Shown: one piece after another, positions 39,743 through 47,808 of the stretch
Numbering within the stretch: position 1 is the stretch's first letter
How the letters are laid out: every line of letters begins with the position of its first letter
Assembly: GCA_038138145.1 (NCBI GenBank)
Contig: JAYQDD010000002.1
Span: 124,001 to 188,000 of the forward strand
Length of the DNA stretch: 64,000 bases
Reading direction: 5' to 3'
Origin: UBA3537 sp038138145
Lineage (GTDB): Bacteria; Bacteroidota; Bacteroidia; Flavobacteriales; Flavobacteriaceae
The notes under the pieces: model-generated
Database searches by the model: none
What the model was told of the DNA's origin: nothing
What the model saw: the letters and a program-made list of their open reading frames with translations, nothing else
Position numbers and translations under genes: made by a program

Positions 39743-40840
39743 TTACTTAAGTAAATCTATAAATTGATCGAAAAGGTAAGACGAATCATGTGGGCCAGGA
39801 CTAGCTTCCGGGTGATATTGAACAGAGAAGCACTTTTTGTTTTTCATGGCAATGCCAGCGACAGTGTGGTCATTGAGGTGCAAATGACTAATTTCTAATT
39901 CTGGATTTGCTTCTGCCTCTTCTCTATTGACAGCAAAACCATGGTTTTGAGAAGTGATTTCTCCTTTGCCTGTTTTTAAGTTTTTTACAGGGTGATTGAT
40001 TCCACGATGACCATTATGCATTTTGTATGTAGATACCCCGTTGGCCAAAGCAATAACTTGGTGCCCAAGACATATTCCAAATAGTGGAAGGTTTTTTTCA
40101 ATAATTTTTTTGGCCAATGCTTGTGCCTCTGCCAATGGTTGAGGATCGCCAGGGCCATTGGATAAAAAGTAACCATCTGGATTCCATGCGCTTAATTCTT
40201 CAAAGGTTGCGTTGTAAGGAAATACTTTGATATGCGCATCACGCTTTGCAAAATTTCTGAGAATATTTTTCTTGATTCCAATGTCTAAAGCTGCAATTTT
40301 GTAGGTAGCATTTTCGTCGCCAAAATAATAGGGTTCTTTAGTAGAAACTTTAGAGGCTAACTCCAAGCCCTCCATATGAGGCACCTCAGCAAGTTGTTTT
40401 TTTAGTGCATCCAAATCATCTGTTTTTGTTGAGATAACAGCATTCATGGCACCATTTTCTCTGATGTAGCTTACCAAAGCTCTAGTGTCTACATCCGAAA
40501 TCGCAAAAAGATTGTGTGTTTCAAAGAAATCCTCTAAGCTCCCATTGGCGTCATCACGTGAATAATCGTAGCTGAAGTTTTTACAGATAAGTCCAGCAAT
40601 TTTTATGTCGTTGGATTCCATCTCGTTGTCATTCACTCCGTAGTTTCCTATGTGTACATTGGCGGTGACCATAAGTTGACCGAAATAAGACGGATCTGTA
40701 AAGATTTCTTGATAGCCCGTCATTCCAGTGTTGAAACATACTTCACCAAATGCTGTTCCATCTTTTCCAATGGCTTTACCATAAAAAATTGTACCGTCTG
40801 CGAGTAGTAAAATTGCTTTTTTTCTTGATTTGTATCTCAT
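39743..40840 (-). CDS. carA: Carbamoyl-phosphate synthase small (glutaminase) subunit
   Basis: Supplies ammonia from glutamine to CarB for carbamoyl phosphate, used in pyrimidine and arginine synthesis. Start taken at MRYKSRKKAILLL (40840); a frame-compatible ATG 30 bp upstream is less likely. 365 residues: N-terminal small-subunit domain (LADGTIFYGKAIG, FNTGMTGYQEIFTDPSY) and a class I glutaminase domain with nucleophile Cys in GICLGHQ and His/Glu in QYHPEASPGP. carB is not in the window. It lies behind the terminator of the ribosomal operon; a weak promoter-like CAATTTTG reads on the minus strand at 40875-40868. Confidence 0.97.
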   Translation of the reverse strand: MRYKSRKKAILLLADGTIFYGKAIGKDGTAFGEVCFNTGMTGYQEIFTDPSYFGQLMVTANVHIGNYGVNDNEMESNDIKIAGLICKNFSYDYSRDDANGSLEDFFETHNLFAISDVDTRALVSYIRENGAMNAVISTKTDDLDALKKQLAEVPHMEGLELASKVSTKEPYYFGDENATYKIAALDIGIKKNILRNFAKRDAHIKVFPYNATFEELSAWNPDGYFLSNGPGDPQPLAEAQALAKKIIEKNLPLFGICLGHQVIALANGVSTYKMHNGHRGINHPVKNLKTGKGEITSQNHGFAVNREEAEANPELEISHLHLNDHTVAGIAMKNKKCFSVQYHPEASPGPHDSSYLFDQFIDLLK

Positions 40841-40884
40841 TATTAGTGTGTCGGTTATAGCGTGTAACAAAATTGCATAAAAAA

Positions 40885-40911
40885 AAGGATAAACTAAAAA
40901 AGTTTATCCTT
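40885..40911 (-). terminator. Terminator of the large ribosomal protein run
   Basis: AAGGATAAACT, loop of 5, AGTTTATCCTT: a perfect 11-bp stem; on the minus strand it is followed by eight T. It begins 24 bp after the rplQ stop. Confidence 0.93.
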
Positions 40912-40935
40912 AATATTTCAAATGATTATTAACAT

Positions 40936-41406
40936 TTATTCTTCTTCTTGAGTTGCTTCTGGAGTAACTGCTGGAGCCGCTGCTTTTGCTTTTCCTCTTC
41001 GGCTTCTTCGCGTTGTTTTCTTCTTTGGTTTGTCAGCATTATAAATTTCGTTGAAATCTACAAATTCGATCATCGCCATGTCTGCATTATCCCCAAGACG
41101 GTTTCCTAGTTTAATAATTCTTGTATATCCTCCAGGACGATCACCAACTTTTACTGCAACGTCTCTAAAAAGTTCTGCAACAGCGCCTTTTTGGCGTAGT
41201 CTACTGAATACAATTCTACGGTTGTGCGTAGTGTCTTCTTTAGATTTTGTGACTAGTGGCTCAATAAATTGTTTGAGTGCTTTTGCCTTTGCTACAGTGG
41301 TATTGATGCGTTTGTGCTCGATAAGTGAACACGCCATATTGGCGAGCATCGCTTTTCTGTGTGCTGTTTTTCTTCCTAAATGATTTGTTTTCTTTCCGTG
41401 TCTCAT
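40936..41406 (-). CDS. rplQ: 50S ribosomal protein L17
   Basis: L17 sits near the polypeptide exit side of the 50S subunit. The conserved core is residues 1-115 (MRHGKKTNHLGRKTAHRKAM, LIEHKRINTTVAKAKALKQ, RPGGYTRIIKLGNRLGDNA, MIEFVDFN). Beyond it is an extension of about 40 residues: a basic KPKKKTTRRSRRGKAK block, then an Ala/Pro/Glu-rich acidic end. At 156 residues it is longer than E. coli L17 (127). Last gene of the ribosomal run, separated from rpoA by an unusually long, foldable 74-bp spacer and followed by a terminator. Confidence 0.97.
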   Translation of the reverse strand: MRHGKKTNHLGRKTAHRKAMLANMACSLIEHKRINTTVAKAKALKQFIEPLVTKSKEDTTHNRRIVFSRLRQKGAVAELFRDVAVKVGDRPGGYTRIIKLGNRLGDNADMAMIEFVDFNEIYNADKPKKKTTRRSRRGKAKAAAPAVTPEATQEEE

Positions 41407-41438
41407 TTTGTTTTTTATTAACCATCATCTTGCTTCAA

Positions 41439-41463
41439 CCCAGTGCTGAATCATTGAACTGGG
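41439..41463 (-). promoter_or_regulatory. Stem-loop in the rpoA-rplQ spacer
   Basis: CCCAGT (41439-41444) pairs with ACTGGG (41458-41463). On the RNA strand, TTCAA in the loop can alternatively pair with TTGAA just downstream of the stem, so two mutually exclusive folds exist. It lies about 33 nt before the rplQ ATG. Function inferred only. Confidence 0.4.
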
Positions 41464-41480
41464 GCGCAAAATATGATGTG

Positions 41481-42473
41481 TTACTCTTTGTCTAATTTAT
41501 ATTTGCTCAAGTCCATACCAAAACTTAGACCTTTTACACTTACAAGTTCTTCTAACTCTGTAAGTGATTTTTTTCCAAAGTTTCTGAACTTCATCAAGTC
41601 ATTTTTGTTGAATGACACCAAATCACCTAAAGTATCTACCTCAGCTGCTTTAAGACAGTTAAGGGCACGTACAGAAAGGTCCATATCGATGAGTTTTGTT
41701 TTCAACAATTGACGCATGTGTAACGACTCTTCGTCGTACGTTTCTGTTTGCGCAATTTCGTCCGCCTCTAGAGTAATGCGCTCATCGGAGAACAACATAA
41801 AGTGGTGAATTAAAATTTTGGCCGCTTGAGTTAGTGCATCTTGTGGATTAATAGACCCATCAGTAATGATTTCAAATACTAGTTTTTCGTAGTCTGTTTT
41901 CTGTTCTACACGGAAATTTTCTACGCTGTATTTCACATTTTTGATTGGCGTATAAATAGAATCTGTAAAGATTGTACCTATAGCTGCTGATGATTTTTTG
42001 TTTTCTTCAGCAGGGACATATCCTCTACCTTTTTCAATGGTAAGTTCCAAAGAGATATTCACTTTTGGATCTAGGTTACAAAGTACTAAATCTGTATTTA
42101 GGATTTGAAACCCTGAGATGAATTTCTGAAAATCTCCAGCTGTGATTTTGTCTTGTCCAGAGATAGAAATGGAAACAGATTCGTTGTCTACTTCTTCTAT
42201 TTGACGCTTAAATCTTATTTGCTTTAAGTTCAATATAATTTCTGTTACGTCTTCGACAACACCAGAAATTGTTGAGAACTCGTGGTCCACTCCTTCAATT
42301 TTAACTGAAGTAATTGCAAATCCTTCAAGAGATGAGAGTAATACTCTTCTCAAAGCATTTCCCACGGTTAAACCATAACCAGGTTCAAGTGGTCTAAATT
42401 CGAATTTACCTTCGTAATCCGTAGAATCTATCATGATGACTTTGTCGGGCTTCTGAAAATTTAAAATTGCCAT
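41481..42473 (-). CDS. rpoA: RNA polymerase alpha subunit
   Basis: Scaffold of RNA polymerase; the N-terminal domain dimerises and binds beta and beta', the C-terminal domain contacts DNA and activators. 330 residues: N-terminal domain (about 1-235) with FRPLEPGYGLTVGNALRRVLLSSLEG, and C-terminal domain (about 255-330) with LDMDLSVRALNCLKAAEV-like helices and LMKFRNFGKKSLTELEELV. Standard length. It lies between rpsD (21 bp) and rplQ (74 bp) in the alpha operon order rpsM-rpsK-rpsD-rpoA-rplQ. Confidence 0.98.
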   Translation of the reverse strand: MAILNFQKPDKVIMIDSTDYEGKFEFRPLEPGYGLTVGNALRRVLLSSLEGFAITSVKIEGVDHEFSTISGVVEDVTEIILNLKQIRFKRQIEEVDNESVSISISGQDKITAGDFQKFISGFQILNTDLVLCNLDPKVNISLELTIEKGRGYVPAEENKKSSAAIGTIFTDSIYTPIKNVKYSVENFRVEQKTDYEKLVFEIITDGSINPQDALTQAAKILIHHFMLFSDERITLEADEIAQTETYDEESLHMRQLLKTKLIDMDLSVRALNCLKAAEVDTLGDLVSFNKNDLMKFRNFGKKSLTELEELVSVKGLSFGMDLSKYKLDKE

Positions 42474-42494
42474 AAGGGTATGTGTTTCAGTTAA

Positions 42495-43100
42495 TTATTT
42501 AGAGTACAATTCGACGATGAACTGCTCGTTGATGTTTTCTGGAATTTGAATTCTTGCAGGTACAGATACAAACGTTCCAGATTTTGTATCGTTATTGAAT
42601 GTAATCCATTCGTAAATCGCAGATGATCCTTCAAGTGATGAGTTGATTGCTTCTAAAGATTTTGATTTCTCGCGCACAGCAACAACATCACCAGCTTTTA
42701 AACTATATGATGGAATATTGACAACACTACCGTTTACAGTAATGTGACGGTGAGAAACAAGTTGTCTAGCTCCTCGTCTTGAACGGGATAATCCCATTCT
42801 ATAGACTACGTTATCAAGGCGTGATTCACAAAGTTGCAAAAGCACTTCACCAGTAATTCCTTGTGCTGCAGTTGCTTTTTTGAATAAGTTTCTGAATTGT
42901 CTTTCAAGAATACCGTAGGTATACTTCGCTTTTTGCTTTTCCATAAGTTGGATTGCATATTCAGATTTTTTTCCACGACGTCTGTTATTGCCGTGTTGTC
43001 CTGGAGGATAATTTCTTTTTTCAAAAGATTTATCTTCTCCGAAGATTGCTTCGCCAAATTTTCGGGCGATTTTTGTTTTAGGACCAGTATATCTTGCCAT
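42495..43100 (-). CDS. rpsD: 30S ribosomal protein S4
   Basis: Primary 16S rRNA binder that starts assembly of the 5' domain, and the classic autogenous repressor of the alpha operon in E. coli. 201 residues: MARYTGPKTKIARKFGEAIFG at the start, the YPPGQHG turn, and the S4 RNA-binding domain (about 95-155) with RLDNVVYRMGLSRSRRGARQLVSHRHITVNG and PSYSLKAGDVVAVRE. The N-terminal zinc-binding cysteines found in some S4 proteins are absent. A 95-nt spacer with a three-helix fold precedes it. Confidence 0.98.
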   Translation of the reverse strand: MARYTGPKTKIARKFGEAIFGEDKSFEKRNYPPGQHGNNRRRGKKSEYAIQLMEKQKAKYTYGILERQFRNLFKKATAAQGITGEVLLQLCESRLDNVVYRMGLSRSRRGARQLVSHRHITVNGSVVNIPSYSLKAGDVVAVREKSKSLEAINSSLEGSSAIYEWITFNNDTKSGTFVSVPARIQIPENINEQFIVELYSK

Positions 43101-43114
43101 TTTGTTTTTGTTTT

Positions 43115-43174
43115 GAGAGGTATTGGGAATTAAGGTCTTTTTGTCTTATCCTTCGCCAATTTTTGTGTGCTCTC
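43115..43174 (-). promoter_or_regulatory. Three-helix RNA element before rpsD (candidate S4 leader)
   Basis: Nested complementary arms on both sides of one loop: GAGAG (43115-43119) with CTCTC (43170-43174), ATTGG (43122-43126) with CCAAT (43156-43160), AAGG (43132-43135) with CCTT (43150-43153), apical loop 14 nt. The internal loops are asymmetric. It fills the spacer between rpsK and rpsD, ending 14 nt before the rpsD ATG. S4 leader candidates have been described in this phylum from comparative studies, as I recall; whether this is the same motif needs a covariance search. Confidence 0.6.
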
Positions 43175-43195
43175 GGTTATACTTATTAATTATTA

Positions 43196-43579
43196 TTAAA
43201 CACGACGTCTTTTTGGAGGTCTACATCCGTTGTGTGGTGTTGGCGTTACATCGATAATTTCTGTAACTTCTATACCTCCATTGTGGATGCTACGAATGGC
43301 AGATTCTCTACCATTTCCAGGACCTTTGACATATACTTTTACTTTTTTAAGGCCTGCTTCTTTTGCAACTTCAACAGCATCTTCAGCGGCCAATTGAGCT
43401 GCATAAGGTGTGTTTTTCTTAGAACCTCGGAATCCCATTTTACCTGCAGAAGACCATGAAATAACGTCTCCTTTTTTGTTGGTCAACGATATGATGATGT
43501 TGTTGAATGAAGCAGTGATGTGGGCTTCTCCAGTGGATTCTACAATGACCTTTCTTTTTTTAGTACTTGACTTTGCCAT
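43196..43579 (-). CDS. rpsK: 30S ribosomal protein S11
   Basis: Platform protein of the 30S subunit near the mRNA exit site. 127 residues, normal length: HITASFNNIIISLTNKKGDVI, SWSSAGKMGFRGSKKNTPYAA, VYVKGPGNGRESAIRSIHNGG and the basic C-terminus ending CRPPKRRRV. The gene follows rpsM after 11 bp. The spacer after it (95 bp, before rpsD) is the longest inside the run and carries a folded element. Confidence 0.98.
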   Translation of the reverse strand: MAKSSTKKRKVIVESTGEAHITASFNNIIISLTNKKGDVISWSSAGKMGFRGSKKNTPYAAQLAAEDAVEVAKEAGLKKVKVYVKGPGNGRESAIRSIHNGGIEVTEIIDVTPTPHNGCRPPKRRRV

Positions 43580-43590
43580 ATTACTAATGA

Positions 43591-43965
43591 TTATTTAGTT
43601 ACTTTTTTCTTGTTCGCAACTGTTTTTCTTTTTCCTTTTCTTGTTCTGGAGTTGTTTTTGGTACGTTGTCCACGTAGTGGTAATCCAGATCTGTGGCGGA
43701 TTCCTCTGTAACAACCAATATCCATGAGACGCTTGATGTTCAATTGTGTTTCAGAACGCAACTCACCTTCAATTGTGTAGCTTCCAACAGCATCACGAAT
43801 TTTCCCAATCTCTTCGTCGGTCCAATCGGATACTTTTGTACTTTCGTCTACTTTTGCTGTAGCTAATATTTCTTTAGCACGGCTTCTACCAATTCCATAG
43901 ATGTATGTCAATGAAATTACTCCTCTTTTTTGTTTTGGGATATCTACCCCTGCAATTCTAGCCAT
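43591..43965 (-). CDS. rpsM: 30S ribosomal protein S13
   Basis: Head protein of the 30S subunit that contacts the P-site tRNA and forms bridges to the 50S. 124 residues: MARIAGVDIPKQKRGVISLTYIYGIGRSRAKEIL, the central helices, then RLMDIGCYRGIRHRSGLPLRGQRTKNNSRTRKGKRK split across the tRNA-contacting tail, ending in a lysine-rich stretch. It starts 2 bp after the rpmJ stop, so the two are probably coupled. Confidence 0.98.
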   Translation of the reverse strand: MARIAGVDIPKQKRGVISLTYIYGIGRSRAKEILATAKVDESTKVSDWTDEEIGKIRDAVGSYTIEGELRSETQLNIKRLMDIGCYRGIRHRSGLPLRGQRTKNNSRTRKGKRKTVANKKKVTK

Positions 43966-43967
43966 AA

Positions 43968-44084
43968 TTAACCTTGTCTTTGTTTGAATCTAGGATTCTT
44001 TTTGTTGATTACGTAAAGTCTTCCTTTTCGTCGTACGATTTTGCAATCGGCACTTCTTTTTTTAATTGATGCTCTTACTTTCAT
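43968..44084 (-). CDS. rpmJ: 50S ribosomal protein L36, zinc-free form
   Basis: Read by eye from the minus strand: a 38-residue protein beginning MKVRASIKKRSADCKIVRRK, ending NPRFKQRQG. L36 stabilises 23S rRNA near the L7/L12 stalk base. The canonical protein binds zinc by three Cys and one His; here only one cysteine remains (the ADC), the others being replaced by Ser, Asn and Phe. This is the C-minus type, closer to E. coli YkgO (KGRLYVI.K.NPRFK). It lies 10 bp after infA and 2 bp before rpsM, the normal position between infA and rpsM. Confidence 0.95.
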   Translation of the reverse strand: MKVRASIKKRSADCKIVRRKGRLYVINKKNPRFKQRQG

Positions 44085-44094
44085 CTTATTATTT

Positions 44095-44310
44095 TTAGTA
44101 TCTGTACGTTATTCTCGCCTTAGATAAATCGTAAGGACTCATTTCTAATTTAACTTTATCTCCAGGCAATAACTTGATATAATGCATACGCATTTTTCCA
44201 GAGATGTGTGCGGTCACGATATGACCATTTTCTAATTCGACGCGAAACATCGCATTCGATAATGCTTCGATGATTGATCCGTCTTGTTCTATTGCTGGTT
44301 GTTTTGCCAT
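44095..44310 (-). CDS. infA: Translation initiation factor IF-1
   Basis: Binds the A site of the 30S subunit during initiation. 71 residues forming one S1/OB fold: AKQPAIEQDGSIIEALSNAMFRVELENGHI-type start, then HISGKMRMHYIKLLPGDKVKLEMSPYDLSKARITYRY read in two strands. Normal length (72 in E. coli). It sits between secY (12 bp) and rpmJ (10 bp), as in other Bacteroidota. Confidence 0.98.
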   Translation of the reverse strand: MAKQPAIEQDGSIIEALSNAMFRVELENGHIVTAHISGKMRMHYIKLLPGDKVKLEMSPYDLSKARITYRY

Positions 44311-44322
44311 TTTATCTTCGTT

Positions 44323-45675
44323 TTATACGGATTTTCTGTTTTTACCTGTTTTCATCAACCCATCGTAATGTTTGTTCAACAAATATGAGTTGACTTGTTG
44401 CATTGTGTCGATGGCCACACCTACCATAATAAGTAGTGATGTGCCTCCAAAAAACAAGGCCCAACCTGCTTGGATATTCATAATCTGAACAATAATTGCT
44501 GGAAAAACAGCAATCAAAGCTAAGAATATTGACCCTGGTAGGGTAATTTGTGACATGATTTTATCTAAATATTCTGAGGTTTCAGACCCTGGTCTAATGC
44601 CAGGGATAAAACCACCACTTCGTTTCAAATCGTCAGCCATTTTGTTTGTCGGTACTGTAATTGCCGTGTAAAAGTAAGTGAACACGATAATCAATAAACC
44701 AAATACAATATTGTACCAAAGTCCAAACATACTATTCCCACCAAAATTGGCTACGAGCCATTGCCCCACTGTTGAATCTTTCAAAATATCTAATCCCCCA
44801 ATAAGTCCAGGAACAAACATAATGGCTTGTGCAAAGATAATGGGCATTACCCCAGATGCGTTTAGCTTCAATGGGATATACTGTCTTGAGCCCATGATGT
44901 TCTTTTCATAACTTCCTGAAGCTGTACGTCTTGCATACTGAACAGCTATTTTTCTAACGGCCATGACGAGCATGACTGAGGCCAGAATTATGACAAACCA
45001 AATTACTAATTCTATTAAAATTTTAATCAAACCACCTTGAGATTGGTTTACTGCAGAGTCAAACTCTTGAGCAAAAGAAAGCGGCATAGTTGCAATGATA
45101 CCAACCATGATCAAAATTGAAATCCCGTTTCCAACTCCTTTATCTGTAATTTTTTCTCCAAGCCACATTGCAAAAATACATCCTGTTACCAAAATTATTA
45201 CTGATGAAAAATAAAACACACCACTTTGACCGAGTGTAAAGGCTTGAGTACCACCCATTAAACTTGGTAAACTTGCCAAATATGCTGGAGCTTGTACCAA
45301 ACATATTCCGATGGTTAACCAGCGTGTGATTTGTGTAATTTTCTTTTGACCACTTGCTCCTTCTTTTTGCAATTTTTGCAAATAAGGAATAGCAATTCCC
45401 ATAAGTTGAACAACAATAGATGCAGAAATGTAAGGCATAATACCAAGGGCAAATACCGATGCTTTGGCGAATGCTCCTCCAGTGAATGCATTGAGCAATC
45501 CTAAAAGACCAGAGTCTGTATTGGAAGCCAATGAACCCAATTGAGAGGCGTCAATTCCTGGTAGAACGACTTGAGCGCCAAAACGGTATACCAATAACAG
45601 GCCCAAAGTCAGAAGGATTCTGTCTTTCAGCTCAGTGATTTTCCATACATTTTTTAATGTCTCTATAAATTTCAT
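44323..45675 (-). CDS. secY: Preprotein translocase subunit SecY
   Basis: Channel-forming subunit of the SecYEG translocon in the inner membrane. 450 residues with ten membrane helices. Visible: RILLTLGLLLVYRFG (helix 1), the plug region after GIDASQL, FALGIMPYISASIVVQLM (helix 2), TRWLTIGICLVQA, GNGISILIMVGI, the cytosolic loop with ARRTASGSYEKNIMGSRQYIPLKLNASGVMPIIFA, and the second large loop with RSGGFIPGIRPGSET. It follows rplO after 10 bp, as in the spc operons of most bacteria. Confidence 0.98.
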   Translation of the reverse strand: MKFIETLKNVWKITELKDRILLTLGLLLVYRFGAQVVLPGIDASQLGSLASNTDSGLLGLLNAFTGGAFAKASVFALGIMPYISASIVVQLMGIAIPYLQKLQKEGASGQKKITQITRWLTIGICLVQAPAYLASLPSLMGGTQAFTLGQSGVFYFSSVIILVTGCIFAMWLGEKITDKGVGNGISILIMVGIIATMPLSFAQEFDSAVNQSQGGLIKILIELVIWFVIILASVMLVMAVRKIAVQYARRTASGSYEKNIMGSRQYIPLKLNASGVMPIIFAQAIMFVPGLIGGLDILKDSTVGQWLVANFGGNSMFGLWYNIVFGLLIIVFTYFYTAITVPTNKMADDLKRSGGFIPGIRPGSETSEYLDKIMSQITLPGSIFLALIAVFPAIIVQIMNIQAGWALFFGGTSLLIMVGVAIDTMQQVNSYLLNKHYDGLMKTGKNRKSV

Positions 45676-45685
45676 TCGTTGGGAT

Positions 45686-46138
45686 TTATAGTGTTACTGC
45701 CTCTCCACCTACAGCTTCAATTGCAGCTTTCGCTGTTGCTGTAAATTTGTGTGCAGATACTTTAATTTTTGCTTTTAATTCGCCTCGTCCTAAGATTTTG
45801 ACCAACTCGTTTTTACGCGCCAAACGCAATTCCACGATAGTATTAAAATCCAATTCAGACTTTATCTTTTTGTCATCTACCAATTTTTGAAGCGTATCAA
45901 GGTTGATTCCTTGATAATCTTTTCTATTGATATTTTTGAAACCAAACTTAGGGACACGTCTTTGAAGTGGCATTTGACCTCCTTCAAAACCAATTTTTCT
46001 CGAGTATCCAGAACGTGATTTTGCACCTTTGTGCCCACGTGTAGCTGTACCGCCTTTACCAGAACCTTGTCCTCTACCAACGCGTTTTCCTTGACTTTTA
46101 ACTGACCCTTCTGCAGGTTTTAAATTACTTAAATTCAT
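45686..46138 (-). CDS. rplO: 50S ribosomal protein L15
   Basis: Late-assembling 50S protein that extends into 23S rRNA. 150 residues with the glycine- and arginine-rich N-terminal tail (KRVGRGQGSGKGGTATRGHKG, then AKSRSGYSRKIGFEGGQMPLQRR) and a globular C-terminal half (INLDTLQKLV, ELVKILGRGELKAKIKVSAHKFT). Start MNLSNLKPAEGS is the family start. It follows rpmD after 19 bp. Confidence 0.98.
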   Translation of the reverse strand: MNLSNLKPAEGSVKSQGKRVGRGQGSGKGGTATRGHKGAKSRSGYSRKIGFEGGQMPLQRRVPKFGFKNINRKDYQGINLDTLQKLVDDKKIKSELDFNTIVELRLARKNELVKILGRGELKAKIKVSAHKFTATAKAAIEAVGGEAVTL

Positions 46139-46157
46139 TTTTCAGTATATTGTATGT

Positions 46158-46337
46158 TTAAGCTTCTTGAACAGAAACTAAATGTTTTACTTTATTGATC
46201 ATCCCCAAAATATTTGGCGTGTCTTCGTGCTCTACAGTTTGACCAATTTTTTTAAGCCCAAGCGCTTCTAATGTAAGCTTTTGTCTTTTGGTGCGGTTGA
46301 TTGCACTTTTTTCTTTTGTTACTTTTATTTTAGCCAT
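46158..46337 (-). CDS. rpmD: 50S ribosomal protein L30
   Basis: Read by eye from the minus strand: 59 residues starting MAKIKVTKEKSAINRTKRQK and ending NKVKHLVSVQEA. The L30 signature is visible in the middle (TLEALGLKKIGQTVEHEDTP). It fills the gap between rpsE (12 bp) and rplO (19 bp), where rpmD is expected in the spc operon. L30 is a small peripheral 50S protein. Confidence 0.95.
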   Translation of the reverse strand: MAKIKVTKEKSAINRTKRQKLTLEALGLKKIGQTVEHEDTPNILGMINKVKHLVSVQEA

Positions 46338-46349
46338 GCTGTCTAAATA

Positions 46350-46874
46350 TTATCCGTTAAACACTTTTTCAAGAGAAATCCCACGATCACGTGCAATTTT
46401 CTTAGCATCTCTTAATTGTAAAAGTGCATCAAATGTAGCTTTTACAACATTGTGTGGGTTTGATGACCCTTGTGATTTTGAAAGTACATCATGAACACCA
46501 ACGGCTTCCAGTACAATACGAACGGCACCACCGGCAATAACTCCAGTACCAGGTGCTGCTGGAATGATATTCACTCGTGCTCCACCATATTTACCTTTTT
46601 GTTCGTGTGGCAAAGTTCCTTTCAAAAGCGGTATACGTACTAAGTTTTTCTTAGCATCTTCTACGGCTTTGGCGATGGCACTTGCGACATCTTTTGACTT
46701 TCCTAAACCATGACCTACAACGCCTGCTTCATCTCCTACAACAACAATTGCTGAAAATCCGAATGCACGACCACCTTTGGTCACTTTTGTAACTCTTTGT
46801 ACACCTACCAATCGGTCTTTAAGTTCTAAGCCGCTTGGTTTTACTAGTTCTGCACTTTTGTATTTTTGATACAT
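46350..46874 (-). CDS. rpsE: 30S ribosomal protein S5
   Basis: 30S body protein at the mRNA entrance, involved in decoding fidelity. 174 residues: the N-terminal double-stranded RNA-binding-like domain with RVTKVTKGGRAFGFSAIVVVGD and GVVGHGLGKSKDVASAIAKA, the central PHEQKGKYGGARV, and the second domain APGTGVIAGGAVRIVLEAVGV. Normal length. Lies between rplR (6 bp) and rpmD (12 bp). Confidence 0.98.
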   Translation of the reverse strand: MYQKYKSAELVKPSGLELKDRLVGVQRVTKVTKGGRAFGFSAIVVVGDEAGVVGHGLGKSKDVASAIAKAVEDAKKNLVRIPLLKGTLPHEQKGKYGGARVNIIPAAPGTGVIAGGAVRIVLEAVGVHDVLSKSQGSSNPHNVVKATFDALLQLRDAKKIARDRGISLEKVFNG

Positions 46875-46880
46875 ATTTCT

Positions 46881-47237
46881 TTAAAATTTAAGTCCGGCTT
46901 CTCTAGCGCCTTCTGCTAATGATTTTACTCTTCCATGGTATAGATAACCACCTCTATCGAAAGTGATGTTTGACACACCTGCTTTTAGGGCCTTCTCGCC
47001 TAATGATTTACCAACCAAAGTTGCAACTTCAGTTTTGGTCCCTTTTGCAGTACTCAAATCTTTGTCTCTTGATGATGCTGCAGCGATTGTTTCACCTGTA
47101 ACGTCATTAACCAATTGAGCGTAAATTTCTTTATTACTTCTAAAAACAGCTAAACGTGGCTGAGCACTTGTCCCAGAAACAGTTTTTCTAATTCTGCTTT
47201 TTATACGTTGTCTTCTTTCGTTCTTTGTTAGTCCCAT
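46881..47237 (-). CDS. rplR: 50S ribosomal protein L18
   Basis: Binds 5S rRNA and joins it to the 50S central protuberance. 118 residues: a basic N-terminal tail (ERRQRIKSRIRKTVSGTSAQPRLAVFRSNK read in two parts), the YAQLVNDVTGETIAAASS strand pair, and the C-terminal GVSNITFDRGGYLYHGRVKSLAEGAREAGLKF. Normal length. Follows rplF after 11 bp. Confidence 0.98.
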   Translation of the reverse strand: MGLTKNERRQRIKSRIRKTVSGTSAQPRLAVFRSNKEIYAQLVNDVTGETIAAASSRDKDLSTAKGTKTEVATLVGKSLGEKALKAGVSNITFDRGGYLYHGRVKSLAEGAREAGLKF

Positions 47238-47248
47238 AATCTTAATTA

Positions 47249-47791
47249 TTACGCTGATTTACCTGCTTTTCTTCTTATTTCTTCACCAACGAATTTGATT
47301 CCTTTTCCTTTGTATGGTTCAGGTTTTCTGAAACCACGAATTTTGGCAGCGACTTGTCCAACAAGTTGCTTGTCAAAAGATGAAAGTTTGATGATTGGGT
47401 TTTTCCCTTTTTCCGATACTGTTTCTACTTTAACTTCAGGAGCAATGTTCAAAACAATGTTGTGTGAGAATCCAAGGGCCAAATCTAATTTATTTCCTTG
47501 ATTTGATGCTCTGTATCCTACCCCTACGAGTTCTAATTCTTTGGACCAACCTGTTGTTACTCCATGAATCATGTTGTTTACCAAAGCTCTGTACAAACCG
47601 TGCTTGGCTTTGTGCTCTTTCTTTTCAGAGTTACGCTCTACAGTAAGTGTGTTATCTTCTATTTTGAAGCTAACTCCAGAGTAGTCTTGGGTCAACTCAC
47701 CTAATTTACCTTTAACGGTAATGGTGTTCTCGGCAATATCGATAGTGACGCCTTCTGGTACTGAAATTGGATTATTTCCTATTCTTGACAT
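47249..47791 (-). CDS. rplF: 50S ribosomal protein L6
   Basis: 50S protein near the factor-binding site and the sarcin-ricin loop. 180 residues with two similar alpha/beta domains: SRIGNNPISVPEGVTIDI and NNMIHGVTTGWSKELELVGVGYRA in the first half; QLVGQVAAKIRGFRKPEPYKG and GEEIRRKAGKSA at the end. Normal length. Follows rpsH after 17 bp. Confidence 0.98.
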   Translation of the reverse strand: MSRIGNNPISVPEGVTIDIAENTITVKGKLGELTQDYSGVSFKIEDNTLTVERNSEKKEHKAKHGLYRALVNNMIHGVTTGWSKELELVGVGYRASNQGNKLDLALGFSHNIVLNIAPEVKVETVSEKGKNPIIKLSSFDKQLVGQVAAKIRGFRKPEPYKGKGIKFVGEEIRRKAGKSA

Positions 47792-47808
47792 TTCTTAATA
47801 CTTTAAAA

